Made by a program: the position numbers and the translations under genes
The notes under the pieces: model-generated
What the model was told of the DNA's origin: nothing
Database searches by the model: none
What the model saw: the letters and a program-made list of their open reading frames with translations, nothing else
Assembly: GCF_900104145.1 (NCBI RefSeq)
Contig: NZ_FNLB01000006.1
Location: 2,864,501-2,928,500 of the forward strand
Reading direction: 5' to 3'
DNA length: 64,000 bases
Origin: Pseudovibrio sp. Tun.PSC04-5.I4
Lineage (GTDB): Bacteria; Pseudomonadota; Alphaproteobacteria; Rhizobiales; Stappiaceae
Shown: positions 25,410 through 34,296 of the stretch, piece after piece
Layout: each line of letters begins with the position of its first letter
Numbering within the stretch: position 1 is the first letter of the stretch

Positions 25410-26392
25410 GCAGAAACATGGCCGGGAGCAATTTCCCTCAAAATTGGTTGCTGCTCTGAACATCGCTTGGTTGCAAACGGGCACCTTGGATGGAAATGGC
25501 ATCCGCTGGGTGGTGTGAGCGGTGAGGGAATCTCACCTTTGACTGGCTCATACACCTGCTTGCGGGCATCAATGCGCGGAACTTCTCGTAGGAGCGCCTG
25601 CGTGTAGGGGTGATTGGGTTTCGCAAACAACTCGTCTGTTTTCGCAATCTCCACCACGCGGCCCAGATACATAATCACCACACGATCTGACAGATGCTCC
25701 ACCACGCCTAAATCATGGCTGATGAAGAGGTAGGTCAGGCCCAGTTGCTCTCTCAGGTCCATGAACAGATTGATGACTTGCGCTTGAATGGACACATCCA
25801 GGGCTGCAATGGATTCATCGCAAACGAGGAATTCCGGGTTTACCGCCAAGGCACGGGCAATGCCTATGCGTTGGCGTTGTCCGCCGGAGAACTGATGCGG
25901 GTAGCGGTTTTTGAAATCTGGATCCAAACCAACACGCAGCAGCATCTGGTCGACATAATCAGAAAGCTCCGCTCCCGAGATGAGACCGTGGACTTTGGGC
26001 GCTTCGCCGATGATATCACTCACCCGTTTGCGTGGGTTGAGAGAGGACATAGGGTCTTGAAAGATCATCTGCACTTTGAGCTGCGCATTTTTTGCAGCGG
26101 CCCTTGAGAGCTGCTTTACATTCTCACCACGGAAATGAACGGTGCCTTCGCTGGCAGCATGAATGCCAGCTACAACGCGGCCCAACGTGGACTTGCCACA
26201 TCCGCTTTCCCCCACAAGGCCAACGACTTCTCCCGGTGCGATGCTGAGAGAAACGTCATCAACCGCATGAACGACCTGTTCCTTAAGGGTGGAACCGAAG
26301 ACGCGCAGGGTTTTCTCTGCAAGGTCCAGCTTTTTGGTGAAGCGTTTAGAAACGCCTTGCAGTTCCATGACAGGTGTTCCGAGCAAGGTCAT
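25388..26392 (-). CDS. Oligopeptide/dipeptide ABC transporter ATP-binding protein (DppF type)
   Basis: A 334-residue ATPase with Walker A GESGCGKSTLGR, signature FSGGQRQRIGIARAL and Walker B FLVCDESIAALD. The C-terminal OppF/DppF extension CHFHPRCPFATKRC carries the conserved cysteines of the family. Its ATG overlaps the DppD-type stop (ATGA). Confidence 0.9.
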   Translation of the reverse strand: MTLLGTPVMELQGVSKRFTKKLDLAEKTLRVFGSTLKEQVVHAVDDVSLSIAPGEVVGLVGESGCGKSTLGRVVAGIHAASEGTVHFRGENVKQLSRAAAKNAQLKVQMIFQDPMSSLNPRKRVSDIIGEAPKVHGLISGAELSDYVDQMLLRVGLDPDFKNRYPHQFSGGQRQRIGIARALAVNPEFLVCDESIAALDVSIQAQVINLFMDLREQLGLTYLFISHDLGVVEHLSDRVVIMYLGRVVEIAKTDELFAKPNHPYTQALLREVPRIDARKQVYEPVKGEIPSPLTPPSGCHFHPRCPFATKRCSEQQPILREIAPGHVSACHLNDG

Positions 26393-27375
26393 GCCATTTC
26401 CTCCTGTTTAACAGGATGGAAGCAACGCACCTGTCTTTCCTCTCCCAACTTAGTAATCTCTGGAGCAGCCAAAACACAGTCGCTTTGTTTGGCCGGGCAA
26501 CGGCTGGCAAAAGCGCATCCTGATGGCAGGTTCAGCAGAGACGGGGTCATACCGGGGATCTGGTAGAGCTTGGATCCGCGTTTGTTTCTGCTCGGGACGG
26601 ATTCAATCAAACCCTTTGTGTAAGGGTGCAGTGGTGTGTCCAGCACTTCATCAATACTGCCTTGCTCCACAATACGACCGGCGTACATAACTGCAATTCG
26701 GTCAGCCAATCCGCTGATGACGGCAAGATCATGTGTCACCCAAATAAGCGACATTCCGGTTTCGGAGCAGAGTTTGCGCACTTCATAGAGGATTTGCGCC
26801 TGAATGGTTACGTCCAGCGCAGTTGTCGGCTCATCCGCGATAATCAGGTCTGGTTGATGCAGCAAGGCGATTGCGATGGCAACGCGTTGCCTCATACCGC
26901 CGGAAAACTGGTGCGGGTAAGACGCAAGGCGCTCATCAGGCGAGGCGATGCCGACGCGAACGAGAGCCTCACGGCATCTCTCCCGAGCTGCTTTTTTGGA
27001 GATCTTTTCGTGAGCCTGAATGGCCTCAATCATCTGCGTATCGATGCGCAAGACAGGGTTTAGCGTCATCATGGGGTCTTGAAAGATCATCGCGATCTTC
27101 TTGCCTCGCAACCCTCGCCACTGCTTCTCGTCTTTTTTGGCGAGATCATCCCCATTGAGGAGAATAGATCCGCCAACCATTTTGCCGGGCTCGTCTACCA
27201 ACCCAATCAGCGAGAAGCCGGTGACGGTTTTGCCAGAGCCGCTTTCTCCCACAAGACCGAGGATTTCTCCCGGTTTTACAGAGAAACTGACATCTTCAAC
27301 TGCTTTGACAACACCAGCCTTGGTGAAAAAGTGGGTCTGGAGGTTCTTGACCTCGAGTGTGTTCTGTTTGTTCAT
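26389..27375 (-). CDS. Oligopeptide/dipeptide ABC transporter ATP-binding protein (DppD type)
   Basis: A 328-residue ATPase with Walker A GESGSGKTVTGFS, signature FSGGMRQRVAIAIALL and Walker B LIIADEPTTALDVT. The C-terminal domain has CAFASRCPAKQSDC, typical of DppD/OppD. It pairs with the DppF-type ATPase to power the two permeases upstream. Confidence 0.9.
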   Translation of the reverse strand: MNKQNTLEVKNLQTHFFTKAGVVKAVEDVSFSVKPGEILGLVGESGSGKTVTGFSLIGLVDEPGKMVGGSILLNGDDLAKKDEKQWRGLRGKKIAMIFQDPMMTLNPVLRIDTQMIEAIQAHEKISKKAARERCREALVRVGIASPDERLASYPHQFSGGMRQRVAIAIALLHQPDLIIADEPTTALDVTIQAQILYEVRKLCSETGMSLIWVTHDLAVISGLADRIAVMYAGRIVEQGSIDEVLDTPLHPYTKGLIESVPSRNKRGSKLYQIPGMTPSLLNLPSGCAFASRCPAKQSDCVLAAPEITKLGEERQVRCFHPVKQEEMA

Positions 27376-27382
27376 TGTGCCC

Positions 27383-28303
27383 TCACCTCTTCAAACGCGG
27401 ATTGAGGACATCTCGGAGCTGATCTCCCACCAGATTGATACAAACAACCGTGACGAGCAACGCTATGCCGGGGAAGAAGGAAATCCAGTATTTTCCGCTG
27501 ATAACATACTCAAAACCATTGGCGATGAGCAGGCCCAACGAGGGCTCAGTTTGCGGCAGTCCTACTCCGAGGAAGGACAAAGTCGCTTCAAGTGCAATGG
27601 CATGGGCCGTTTGTACCGTTGCCACAACAATCAGTGGTGGCAAGCAGTTGGGCATGATGTGCAGGAACAAGACGCGGGCATGACTAAGGCCAAGGCAAGT
27701 GGCCGCCTCGACGTATTCTTTGCTGCGCTCAACAAGCGCAGTGCCCCTCACCGTTCTGGCATAATACGCCCATTGAGCAACCACGAGCGCGAAGATGATT
27801 TTATCGACGCCTTTGCCCATTAAGGCCAGCAACATGAGCGCTACCAGCGAGGCTGGGAACGACAGTTGTAAATCTACTATGCGCATGATGAAGGCTTCCG
27901 TACGCCCACCCACGTAAGCCGCGATAAGACCAACAGACATACCAATCGTAAGCGCGATGACGCCGCTGGTTACGCCGACGGAGAGCGAAATGCGCAGACC
28001 ATAAAGGATGGCAGAATACAGGTCGCGCCCTGCTCCATCTGTGCCCAGCCAGAACGTAAATCCTTCAAAGCTCTCCGCACCGGGCTGCATGCGAGAATCC
28101 AGCACACTGACCTGCGCCAGATCATAAGGGTTTTGCGGGGTGATCCAAGGTGCGAACAACGCGGCTGCGATGATAGCGAAGAGGAGGAGCCCTGCGACTA
28201 AAGCCACTTTGCTCTCTACAAATTCAGAGAGGAACCGACCTATAGGCGTGTCGTCTGAGAATAATTGTTTTCGCGGCGGCTTGAGACTTGTTTCTATCGT
28301 CAT
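27383..28303 (-). CDS. Oligopeptide/dipeptide ABC transporter permease (DppC type)
   Basis: A 306-residue inner-membrane permease with about six helices. It has the N-terminal OppC segment before helix 1, the phrase LGTDGAGRDLYSAILYGLRIS and the coupling loop EAATCLGLSHARVLFLHIMPN. Ten bases separate it from the DppB-type gene. RBS AGGGG. Confidence 0.9.
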   Translation of the reverse strand: MTIETSLKPPRKQLFSDDTPIGRFLSEFVESKVALVAGLLLFAIIAAALFAPWITPQNPYDLAQVSVLDSRMQPGAESFEGFTFWLGTDGAGRDLYSAILYGLRISLSVGVTSGVIALTIGMSVGLIAAYVGGRTEAFIMRIVDLQLSFPASLVALMLLALMGKGVDKIIFALVVAQWAYYARTVRGTALVERSKEYVEAATCLGLSHARVLFLHIMPNCLPPLIVVATVQTAHAIALEATLSFLGVGLPQTEPSLGLLIANGFEYVISGKYWISFFPGIALLVTVVCINLVGDQLRDVLNPRLKR

Positions 28304-28312
28304 AACAGCCCC

Positions 28313-29290
28313 TTAGCTCGTTGCATCCTGAAGCCGCACACGCGGGTCCAGAATAGAATAGAGAATGTCCACGATCAGGTTGATGACCACAAACAGCACG
28401 ACGATGATCATCAGATAAGCGACGATGATGGGGCGATCCAATTGCTGGATGGCATCGATCAAAAGCTTGCCCATACCCGGCCATGCAAAGATGGTTTCCG
28501 TCACCACAGAAAACGCGATAAGGGAGCCAAACTCCAAGCCAAGCACTGTGACCACCGGGATCATGATGTTCTTGAACAGATGCACCATGACGATACGGCG
28601 GGCGGAAAGACCTTTCGCGCGGGCGAATTTGATGAAATCCATATGCATCACCTCGCGTGCGCCTGCCCTTGTGAGGCGGATAACCAGCGAGATTTTGAGC
28701 AGTGCCAGATTGATGGCGGGCAGGATGATGTGTGAGAGACCATCCAACGTCAGAAACGACACTTGCAAGCCGAGTAGTGAAACCGTTTCCCCTCGCCCAG
28801 TCGCCGGCACCCAACCCAACATCACGGCGAACAACATTATCATCATGATACCGACCCAGAATGTGGGCAGGGAAAAGCCGAGGATTGAGCCACTCATGAT
28901 GAGCCGCGAGGATATGGCTTTCGGCCTAAGGCCCGCATAGAGGCCAAGCGGAATGCCAATAAACACCGCCAACAGAAGTGCTACAAAGGCGAGTTCCAGT
29001 GTGGCTGGCATACGTTCTACAATGAGTTTAAGTGCGGATTCTCCAAATACGAAGGAGGTTCCTAAATCACCTTTTACGGCGTTGCTGACAAATACGGTGT
29101 ATTGCTGCCAGACGGGTTTATCCAAGCCGAAGTCACGGGTAACGCGCTCAATTTCGGCCTGGTCTGCGTCCGGGCTGACCAGCATATCGATGGGATCACC
29201 CACCACATTCACGCCAAAGAACACAATCACGGACATAGCAATCATCACTATGCCGCTTTGCATCAGGCGTCTGAGAATGAAGACAGACAT
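28313..29290 (-). CDS. Oligopeptide/dipeptide ABC transporter permease (DppB type)
   Basis: A 325-residue permease starting with the typical MSVFILRRLMQSG helix. It has KPVWQQYTVFVSNAVKGDLG, and the coupling loop FIKFARAKGLSARRIVMVHL. It forms the channel with the DppC-type subunit. Confidence 0.9.
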   Translation of the reverse strand: MSVFILRRLMQSGIVMIAMSVIVFFGVNVVGDPIDMLVSPDADQAEIERVTRDFGLDKPVWQQYTVFVSNAVKGDLGTSFVFGESALKLIVERMPATLELAFVALLLAVFIGIPLGLYAGLRPKAISSRLIMSGSILGFSLPTFWVGIMMIMLFAVMLGWVPATGRGETVSLLGLQVSFLTLDGLSHIILPAINLALLKISLVIRLTRAGAREVMHMDFIKFARAKGLSARRIVMVHLFKNIMIPVVTVLGLEFGSLIAFSVVTETIFAWPGMGKLLIDAIQQLDRPIIVAYLMIIVVLFVVINLIVDILYSILDPRVRLQDATS

Positions 29291-29354
29291 GTCTTTAAAA
29301 CTTTCACAGGCAAAGCCAACCGCGAAAGCTGCGGTGAATGCTCTGGCTTTAAGG

Positions 29355-29387
29355 AAAAAAGGGCCGGCAACTTGCGTAATGCCGACC
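29355..29387 (-). terminator. Intra-operon terminator-like hairpin after the binding protein
   Basis: On the leftward transcript a 9-bp GC-rich stem (29387-29379 with 29369-29361, one G-U pair) is followed by six T. It sits in the 113-base gap between the binding protein and the first permease, where partial termination would give excess binding protein. Confidence 0.7.
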
Positions 29388-29403
29388 CATTATTTGTGAG
29401 GTC

Positions 29404-30987
29404 TTACTCGACAGATACGCCCTTAGAGAGGGTGTATTCATCCGTGCGCGGCAGGTACGCAAGGCCCTTGCGGGTTGCCCATGTATTCACCTGATAGTGC
29501 AGCGGGATGATCGCCTGATCGTTGATCGCAATTTCGGTTGCTCTTGCCAGCAGGTCCTGACGCTTTTCATCGTCAACCGTTGCCAGGGCTTCCTCAATCA
29601 TCGCGTCTACTTCTGAATTAGAATAGCGACCACGGTTGGAAGAGCCAAACCCTTTGCTTTTGTCAAAGGTATGAACCAGTGAGCGAAGCGGTGATGATGC
29701 TTCACCTGAGCCTGCACCCCAACCAACGAGAACCATTGAAAATTCAGGTGTTTTGTTTGGGCCGCCACGAGACGCGCGCTTGAAGTAAACCGAACGCGGC
29801 ATGGTTTCTACATCGGTTTTGATGCCGACACGGTTGAGCATCTGAGCGATGGCTTCAACAATTTTTGCATCGTTGATGTAGCGGTCATTCGGGCCGTGGA
29901 TGCGCAGCTCAAATCCATCAGGAACACCAGCAGCTGCAAGCAGCTCTTTGGCGCCTTTTGGATCATACTCAAGCGGTTTCAGATTTTCGCTTACACCGAA
30001 GAATCCATCTGGCAGAAGCTGCCCAGCTTTTACGGCAACCCCCTCCATAACGCGCTCTACGATGAGATCGCGGCTGATGGCTTTAGAGATAGCCTCACGT
30101 ACGCGCTGATCTTTGATCGGATTTTTGATCGCTCCGCCGCCATTTGCTTTCACAAACGGACTGTCGTCGCGGTCATGATCCAGATGCAAGTAGATGACGC
30201 GGTTGGAAGGCCCTTGCCACAAAGACACTTTATCGTTGCCCTTGAGCGTCTCAATATCCGTTGTTGGTACACCGTTGATCAGATCAACATCACCTGCCAA
30301 CAGCGCAGCTACACGAGATGGGCCGGATTTAATTGGCTTGAAGGTGACTTTATCCCACTTCGGCTTTGCACCCCAATAATCCGGGTTAGCTTCCAGTACG
30401 ATCCGGTCGCCCGGTACATATTCTGCAAACTTGTATGGTCCGGAACCGATTGTTGCCTTGCCAGAATTGTACATTGCAGTTGTTGCATCTGTTCCTGCTT
30501 CAACAGAAATAATACTGACCGTAGAAATGTCATTCGGCACCAACGGATAGGGCTTTTCAGTCACGATGTGGACTGTGTAATCGTCAATCTTTTTGACGGT
30601 TTTTCCTTTGGTGTAGGTGGCAAAGCTGGATGGTGAGTTTGGCACGTTTGGTGCCCGCTCAAACGAGAACACCACATCATCCGCGTTGAACGGATTGCCA
30701 TCATGGAACACCACGCCTTTGCGCAGTTTCAACTCCCATGTTGTTGCGTTGATTGGTTTCCAACTGGTTGCAAGTCCCGGCTGCAACTGCTGTTTTTCAT
30801 TCTGGTGAATGAGACGGTCGAACATATGATAGGCAATCATATTGTTCGGGCCTAGATTATGATAGTGCGGGTCAATCGCGCTTGGCTCCGAAGACAGACC
30901 AATTGTCAGGTCTTCAGCAGACGCGACTCCACCCATGAGCACCATGGCCATTGCTGTTCCAGCAAGCCAATTCTGCAGCTTAATCAT
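29404..30987 (-). CDS. Dipeptide-type ABC transporter substrate-binding protein
   Basis: A 527-residue periplasmic SBP_bac_5 protein. The signal peptide ends at GGVASA-EDLTIG. The mature part has the family blocks EPSAIDPHYHNLG, GVVFHDGNPFNADDVVFSFE and GSGPYKFAEYVPGDRIVLE. Family ligands include di- and oligopeptides and other compounds; the actual ligand is unknown. The amidohydrolase in the operon and the M14 deacylase nearby suggest an N-acylated amino acid or peptide. Start at 30987 follows GGGGAGAG. Confidence 0.9.
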   Translation of the reverse strand: MIKLQNWLAGTAMAMVLMGGVASAEDLTIGLSSEPSAIDPHYHNLGPNNMIAYHMFDRLIHQNEKQQLQPGLATSWKPINATTWELKLRKGVVFHDGNPFNADDVVFSFERAPNVPNSPSSFATYTKGKTVKKIDDYTVHIVTEKPYPLVPNDISTVSIISVEAGTDATTAMYNSGKATIGSGPYKFAEYVPGDRIVLEANPDYWGAKPKWDKVTFKPIKSGPSRVAALLAGDVDLINGVPTTDIETLKGNDKVSLWQGPSNRVIYLHLDHDRDDSPFVKANGGGAIKNPIKDQRVREAISKAISRDLIVERVMEGVAVKAGQLLPDGFFGVSENLKPLEYDPKGAKELLAAAGVPDGFELRIHGPNDRYINDAKIVEAIAQMLNRVGIKTDVETMPRSVYFKRASRGGPNKTPEFSMVLVGWGAGSGEASSPLRSLVHTFDKSKGFGSSNRGRYSNSEVDAMIEEALATVDDEKRQDLLARATEIAINDQAIIPLHYQVNTWATRKGLAYLPRTDEYTLSKGVSVE

Positions 30988-31184
30988 TGCTGCTCTCCCC
31001 TCAAAATTATAGTTCCCTCTGGCGATTAAAATTCATTCGCCAACAACAATGCCCGCTGTCTCCTTATTGGCGGCGTCTTTGCCAGTATGAGCAAATCACC
31101 TGTAGAGCTTCACGGTTGACTCGAACCGTAGTATGTGTTTTCAACATTGTCATTCAAAATTTTATAATCAAAACGCATAGAGCT

Positions 31185-32132
31185 ATGTCTGACAGTCTTG
31201 AGAATAAATCAACTGACCTCCCTTCCCGGCCCCGACTAAGCCTTCGAGAGTTTGAAGTTTTGCGCGCTGTGATCAGTGCGCGGAAAACAACAGCAGCGGC
31301 AGCTAGACTGGGCATTTCTCAGCCCGCAGTCAGCCGCGCTATCAAGCATTTGGAAGAGCGGTTGGGTAAAACGCTGTTCAATCGGGACAGCGGACGATTG
31401 GTGCCGACCTCCGATGCGCTTGCTTTGAACGAAAAGCTGGAGCCCGTTTTTGAAATGCTGGCAGGCATTGAAAACGAGACATTTGTTGCGCAAAGCAGCA
31501 AGCCTTTGCGCCTCGCAGCACCGCCCACTATTTCGCACCGCTTTCTGCTTGGGGTTATCGCAGAATTCATCAAAGCGTATCCCGGTCAGAAGGTAGAGCT
31601 CGAGATTGGTACCTCCTCGGACGTTCGCAATCATGTTGCTGAGGGGCATGCCGATCTGGGGCTGACAGATGGGCTATCCAAGCACGCAGGGCTGATTCTG
31701 GAGCCTCTCCGTTCTGCTATTGCACACGCAGTTTTGCATCGTGACCATCCGCTCGCAACCAAGGCTTTTATTGAACCAGAAGATTTTGACGGTCAGGACT
31801 TCGTCGCCCTTACGCGCAGGTTCCCTGTGCGTGCGATTTTGGAGCGTATGTTTGCAGAACGCGGAATTCGACCTAATATTGTTGCCGAATCTTCTACCGC
31901 AGTTTCTGTGAGTGAGCTGGTTCGTGCAGGCGTTGGGATGAGTGTACTCAACCCCTTTCCAGTTGCTCGTAACCACCCGGAAACACTAGTCTTCCTGCCG
32001 TTTAAACCACGGATTTCTTACCTCAACGCGTTTATCTTGCCTGCCACCACACCAAGCACCCCGATTGCACGGAAGTTTATTGAATTTACGCGCGCTTTTG
32101 AGATTGAGGACCCTTATTCGACACCAGCCTAA
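31185..32132 (+). CDS. LysR-family transcriptional regulator
   Basis: A 315-residue regulator. The N-terminal helix-turn-helix is TTAAAARLGISQPAVSRAIK, followed by the LysR substrate domain. The open frame extends upstream to 30987, but ATG 31185 starts the family-typical protein. It is divergent from the transporter operon and directly upstream of the M14 deacylase, so it probably controls both in response to the imported compound. The 197-base divergent gap should contain its binding site; I cannot fix one with confidence. Confidence 0.88.
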   Translation: MSDSLENKSTDLPSRPRLSLREFEVLRAVISARKTTAAAARLGISQPAVSRAIKHLEERLGKTLFNRDSGRLVPTSDALALNEKLEPVFEMLAGIENETFVAQSSKPLRLAAPPTISHRFLLGVIAEFIKAYPGQKVELEIGTSSDVRNHVAEGHADLGLTDGLSKHAGLILEPLRSAIAHAVLHRDHPLATKAFIEPEDFDGQDFVALTRRFPVRAILERMFAERGIRPNIVAESSTAVSVSELVRAGVGMSVLNPFPVARNHPETLVFLPFKPRISYLNAFILPATTPSTPIARKFIEFTRAFEIEDPYSTPA

Positions 32133-32179
32133 AGAGCTCTTTCAGCTGACGGCTTCTATTCATTTCAAGGACCATTGCC

Positions 32180-33142
32180 ATGATCATCGATAGCATTGCC
32201 TACCCGATTGAAATCGAATTTCCCGATATTATTCCCTACAAAGTATGCAATACGGGCGTGGATTGGATCACGACACTTGATTCCGGGGTTGCTGGTCCGC
32301 ATGTCATGATCTCAGCACTGGTGCATGGCAATGAGCCGTGTGGTGCTGTCGCTCTGGATTGGTTGTTTAAGCAGGAAGTCAGACCTGTACGCGGGAAGCT
32401 CAGCCTCGCGTTTATGAATGTCGCGGCTTACAATGCATTTGATCGAGAAAACCCAACTGCATCGCGCTATCTGGATCAGGATTTCAACCGTGTTTGGCAA
32501 TCAGAATCTCTAGATGACCCGGAAGTTACCCGCGAATTGGAGCGTGCACGAGAAGTTCGGCCAATCGTTGAGACTGTTGATCTGCTACTGGATATCCATA
32601 GCATGCAGCACAAGAATCCACCGCTAATGCTAGCCGGTATTCAGCCTAAGGGCCGTGCCTTGGCGCGACAAGTTGCGGATCCAGAGTGGGTTGTGTGTGA
32701 TGCTGGACATGCGGAAGGGCAACGCCTGCGGGATTATGGTGGATTTTCTGCATCAAACAGCAAGAAAACCGCTCTTCTGCTGGAAACCGGGCAACATTGG
32801 GAGGCAGCCTCCGCACCGCGCGCTATTGCCAATGCCATCCGGTTTTTGCGGACAACTGAGTGCGTTTCCGTTGATTTTGGCGAAGATTTTCTGGTGAAAC
32901 AACCCCAGCCCGTTCCTCAACGAACAATCGAAATTATTGCCCCTGTCACGGTACAGAGTGAGCAGTTTCGCTTTGCAGAAGAATTTCACGGAATGGAGAT
33001 CATTGAACGCAAAGGCACAGTCATCGCGATGGACGGTGATACAGCCGTTAAAACCCCGCATGACAATTGCGTTCTGATTATGCCGAACCGTCGCCTACAA
33101 CTAGGGAAAACGGCAGTTCGCCTTGGAAAACTGGTCGATTGA
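32180..33142 (+). CDS. M14-type deacylase (succinylglutamate desuccinylase/aspartoacylase family)
   Basis: A 320-residue zinc hydrolase. The first zinc ligands lie in ALVHGNEPCG (His and Glu, about 48-57) and the second in LLLDIHSMQ (His about 141). Family members (AstE, AspA, DoeB) remove acyl groups from N-acyl amino acids. It lies 47 bases after the LysR gene on the same strand. With the formylglutamate-type amidohydrolase it would give two different deacylating enzymes around one importer. Confidence 0.85.
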   Translation: MIIDSIAYPIEIEFPDIIPYKVCNTGVDWITTLDSGVAGPHVMISALVHGNEPCGAVALDWLFKQEVRPVRGKLSLAFMNVAAYNAFDRENPTASRYLDQDFNRVWQSESLDDPEVTRELERAREVRPIVETVDLLLDIHSMQHKNPPLMLAGIQPKGRALARQVADPEWVVCDAGHAEGQRLRDYGGFSASNSKKTALLLETGQHWEAASAPRAIANAIRFLRTTECVSVDFGEDFLVKQPQPVPQRTIEIIAPVTVQSEQFRFAEEFHGMEIIERKGTVIAMDGDTAVKTPHDNCVLIMPNRRLQLGKTAVRLGKLVD

Positions 33143-33148
33143 ATAAGA

Positions 33149-33183
33149 AACGCTGATTGATGTACCTAAACGCAATCAGCGTT
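33149..33183. terminator. Hairpin between convergent genes
   Basis: Perfect 11-bp arms (33149-33159 with 33173-33183). On the leftward strand it is followed by a T-rich stretch (TTTCTTATT), on the rightward strand only weakly. It probably serves the M48 gene and perhaps both. Confidence 0.65.
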
Positions 33184-33185
33184 CG

Positions 33186-34296
33186 TTAGACCTCGAGTTC
33201 TCTCGTTTTCTCGCAGATGCTCTTGAGGCTTTTCCAGTGCTGTTCACTCAAAACTGGTGTTGTTTTCGCATCCTGATTTGCAAGTGTGTTCAGTGCATCA
33301 ACGCGTTCTCGTGTGGGCGGATGACTGGAGAGAAAGCTCAGCGCCTTGGTGAGTGAGTTTTCGGCTTCATGTTCTGATGCAATCTTTTTCAGGAAACCCG
33401 CAAGGCCGGTTGAACCAACCTGTGCTTGCTCCAACATGCTGATTGCAAACGCATCAGCTTCCCGTTCCATATCTCTTGAATAAGAGCTGTCCAACATCGT
33501 TTCACCAAGGCTAGCAATGATGCTGCCACCTGTGAAGTCACCAATGAACATGGAAAAGACAAAGCCCGTGCCTGCAACGTTTATGAGTTGTTGCATGGAG
33601 TGGCGATGTTTGACGTGGCCAAGCTCATGGGCCAAAACAGCTGCAAGTTCATCGGGGCCATCGACAATTTCTAGTGTGTTGGAAAGAATTGTAATTCTTC
33701 CACCCGGCAGTGCAAACGCATTCGGAATTTGGCTTTCGACAACCGTGAAAACCGGTTCAAACGGAAGTTCAATATCCTTCGTTAATCGGCGAGCTAGTCG
33801 CTCCAGTGCCAATTCACCGGCTTTGGAGTTACAAATTTTCTCATCGCTCAACGCAGGCAACAAAGTTCTTACCAAGTTGCTCTTCCCAGGTTGCTGGCAC
33901 GTTTGCAGCTGCGTATTTGGAAAACTTCGGCAACATGAAGATCAAAATACTGGCGATAGCCGCTATGGAGACGAGGCTGCCGATAACAATCTTCTTGGTG
34001 TTTTCGCGCTTCGGCAATCCTGCGACTAAACGGATTTTCCGTTCAATGTTTTTGGCAAGCTCTTCGTCTTTGACCTTTACATAAGCCGAACTGCTGGGAC
34101 TGCTCAACTCCACCAACATGACTGAATGAGAGGTATGTTCGCAGAGCAGCTTGGCGGCAGACCAACGCGCGAGCTCCTGATCTCCAGCCAGATCAGTCAG
34201 AACCAGTTCATCATAATCAAACCGCACCTGACAGCTGTGAACCGCCGCGGACGTTCCATCAAAAAATTCAGCAATTCCAAGAGAGTTCAGTATCAT
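33186..34296 (-). pseudogene. M48 zinc metallopeptidase, split by a frameshift
   Basis: Two overlapping frames together match one M48 peptidase of about 370 residues. The upstream part (34296-33841, 151 residues) has a small N-terminal domain and one membrane helix (IVIGSLVSIAAIASILIFML) and ends at WEEQLGKNFVACVER. The downstream part (to 33186) contains AVLAHELGHVKHRHS (zinc motif HELGH) and the second zinc ligand region READAFAIS. In intact relatives the WEEQLG segment runs straight into the peptidase domain. Removing one T from the TTT at about 33863-33866 joins the frames as LGKNLLPALSDEK. The TGATG overlap with the DUF898 gene is intact. It is either a true lesion or a sequence error. 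Confidence 0.8.

Noticed and set aside
33841..34296. Separate 151-residue membrane protein
   Set aside because: Its end and the start of the next frame join into one M48 peptidase; treating it as an independent gene would hide the frameshift.
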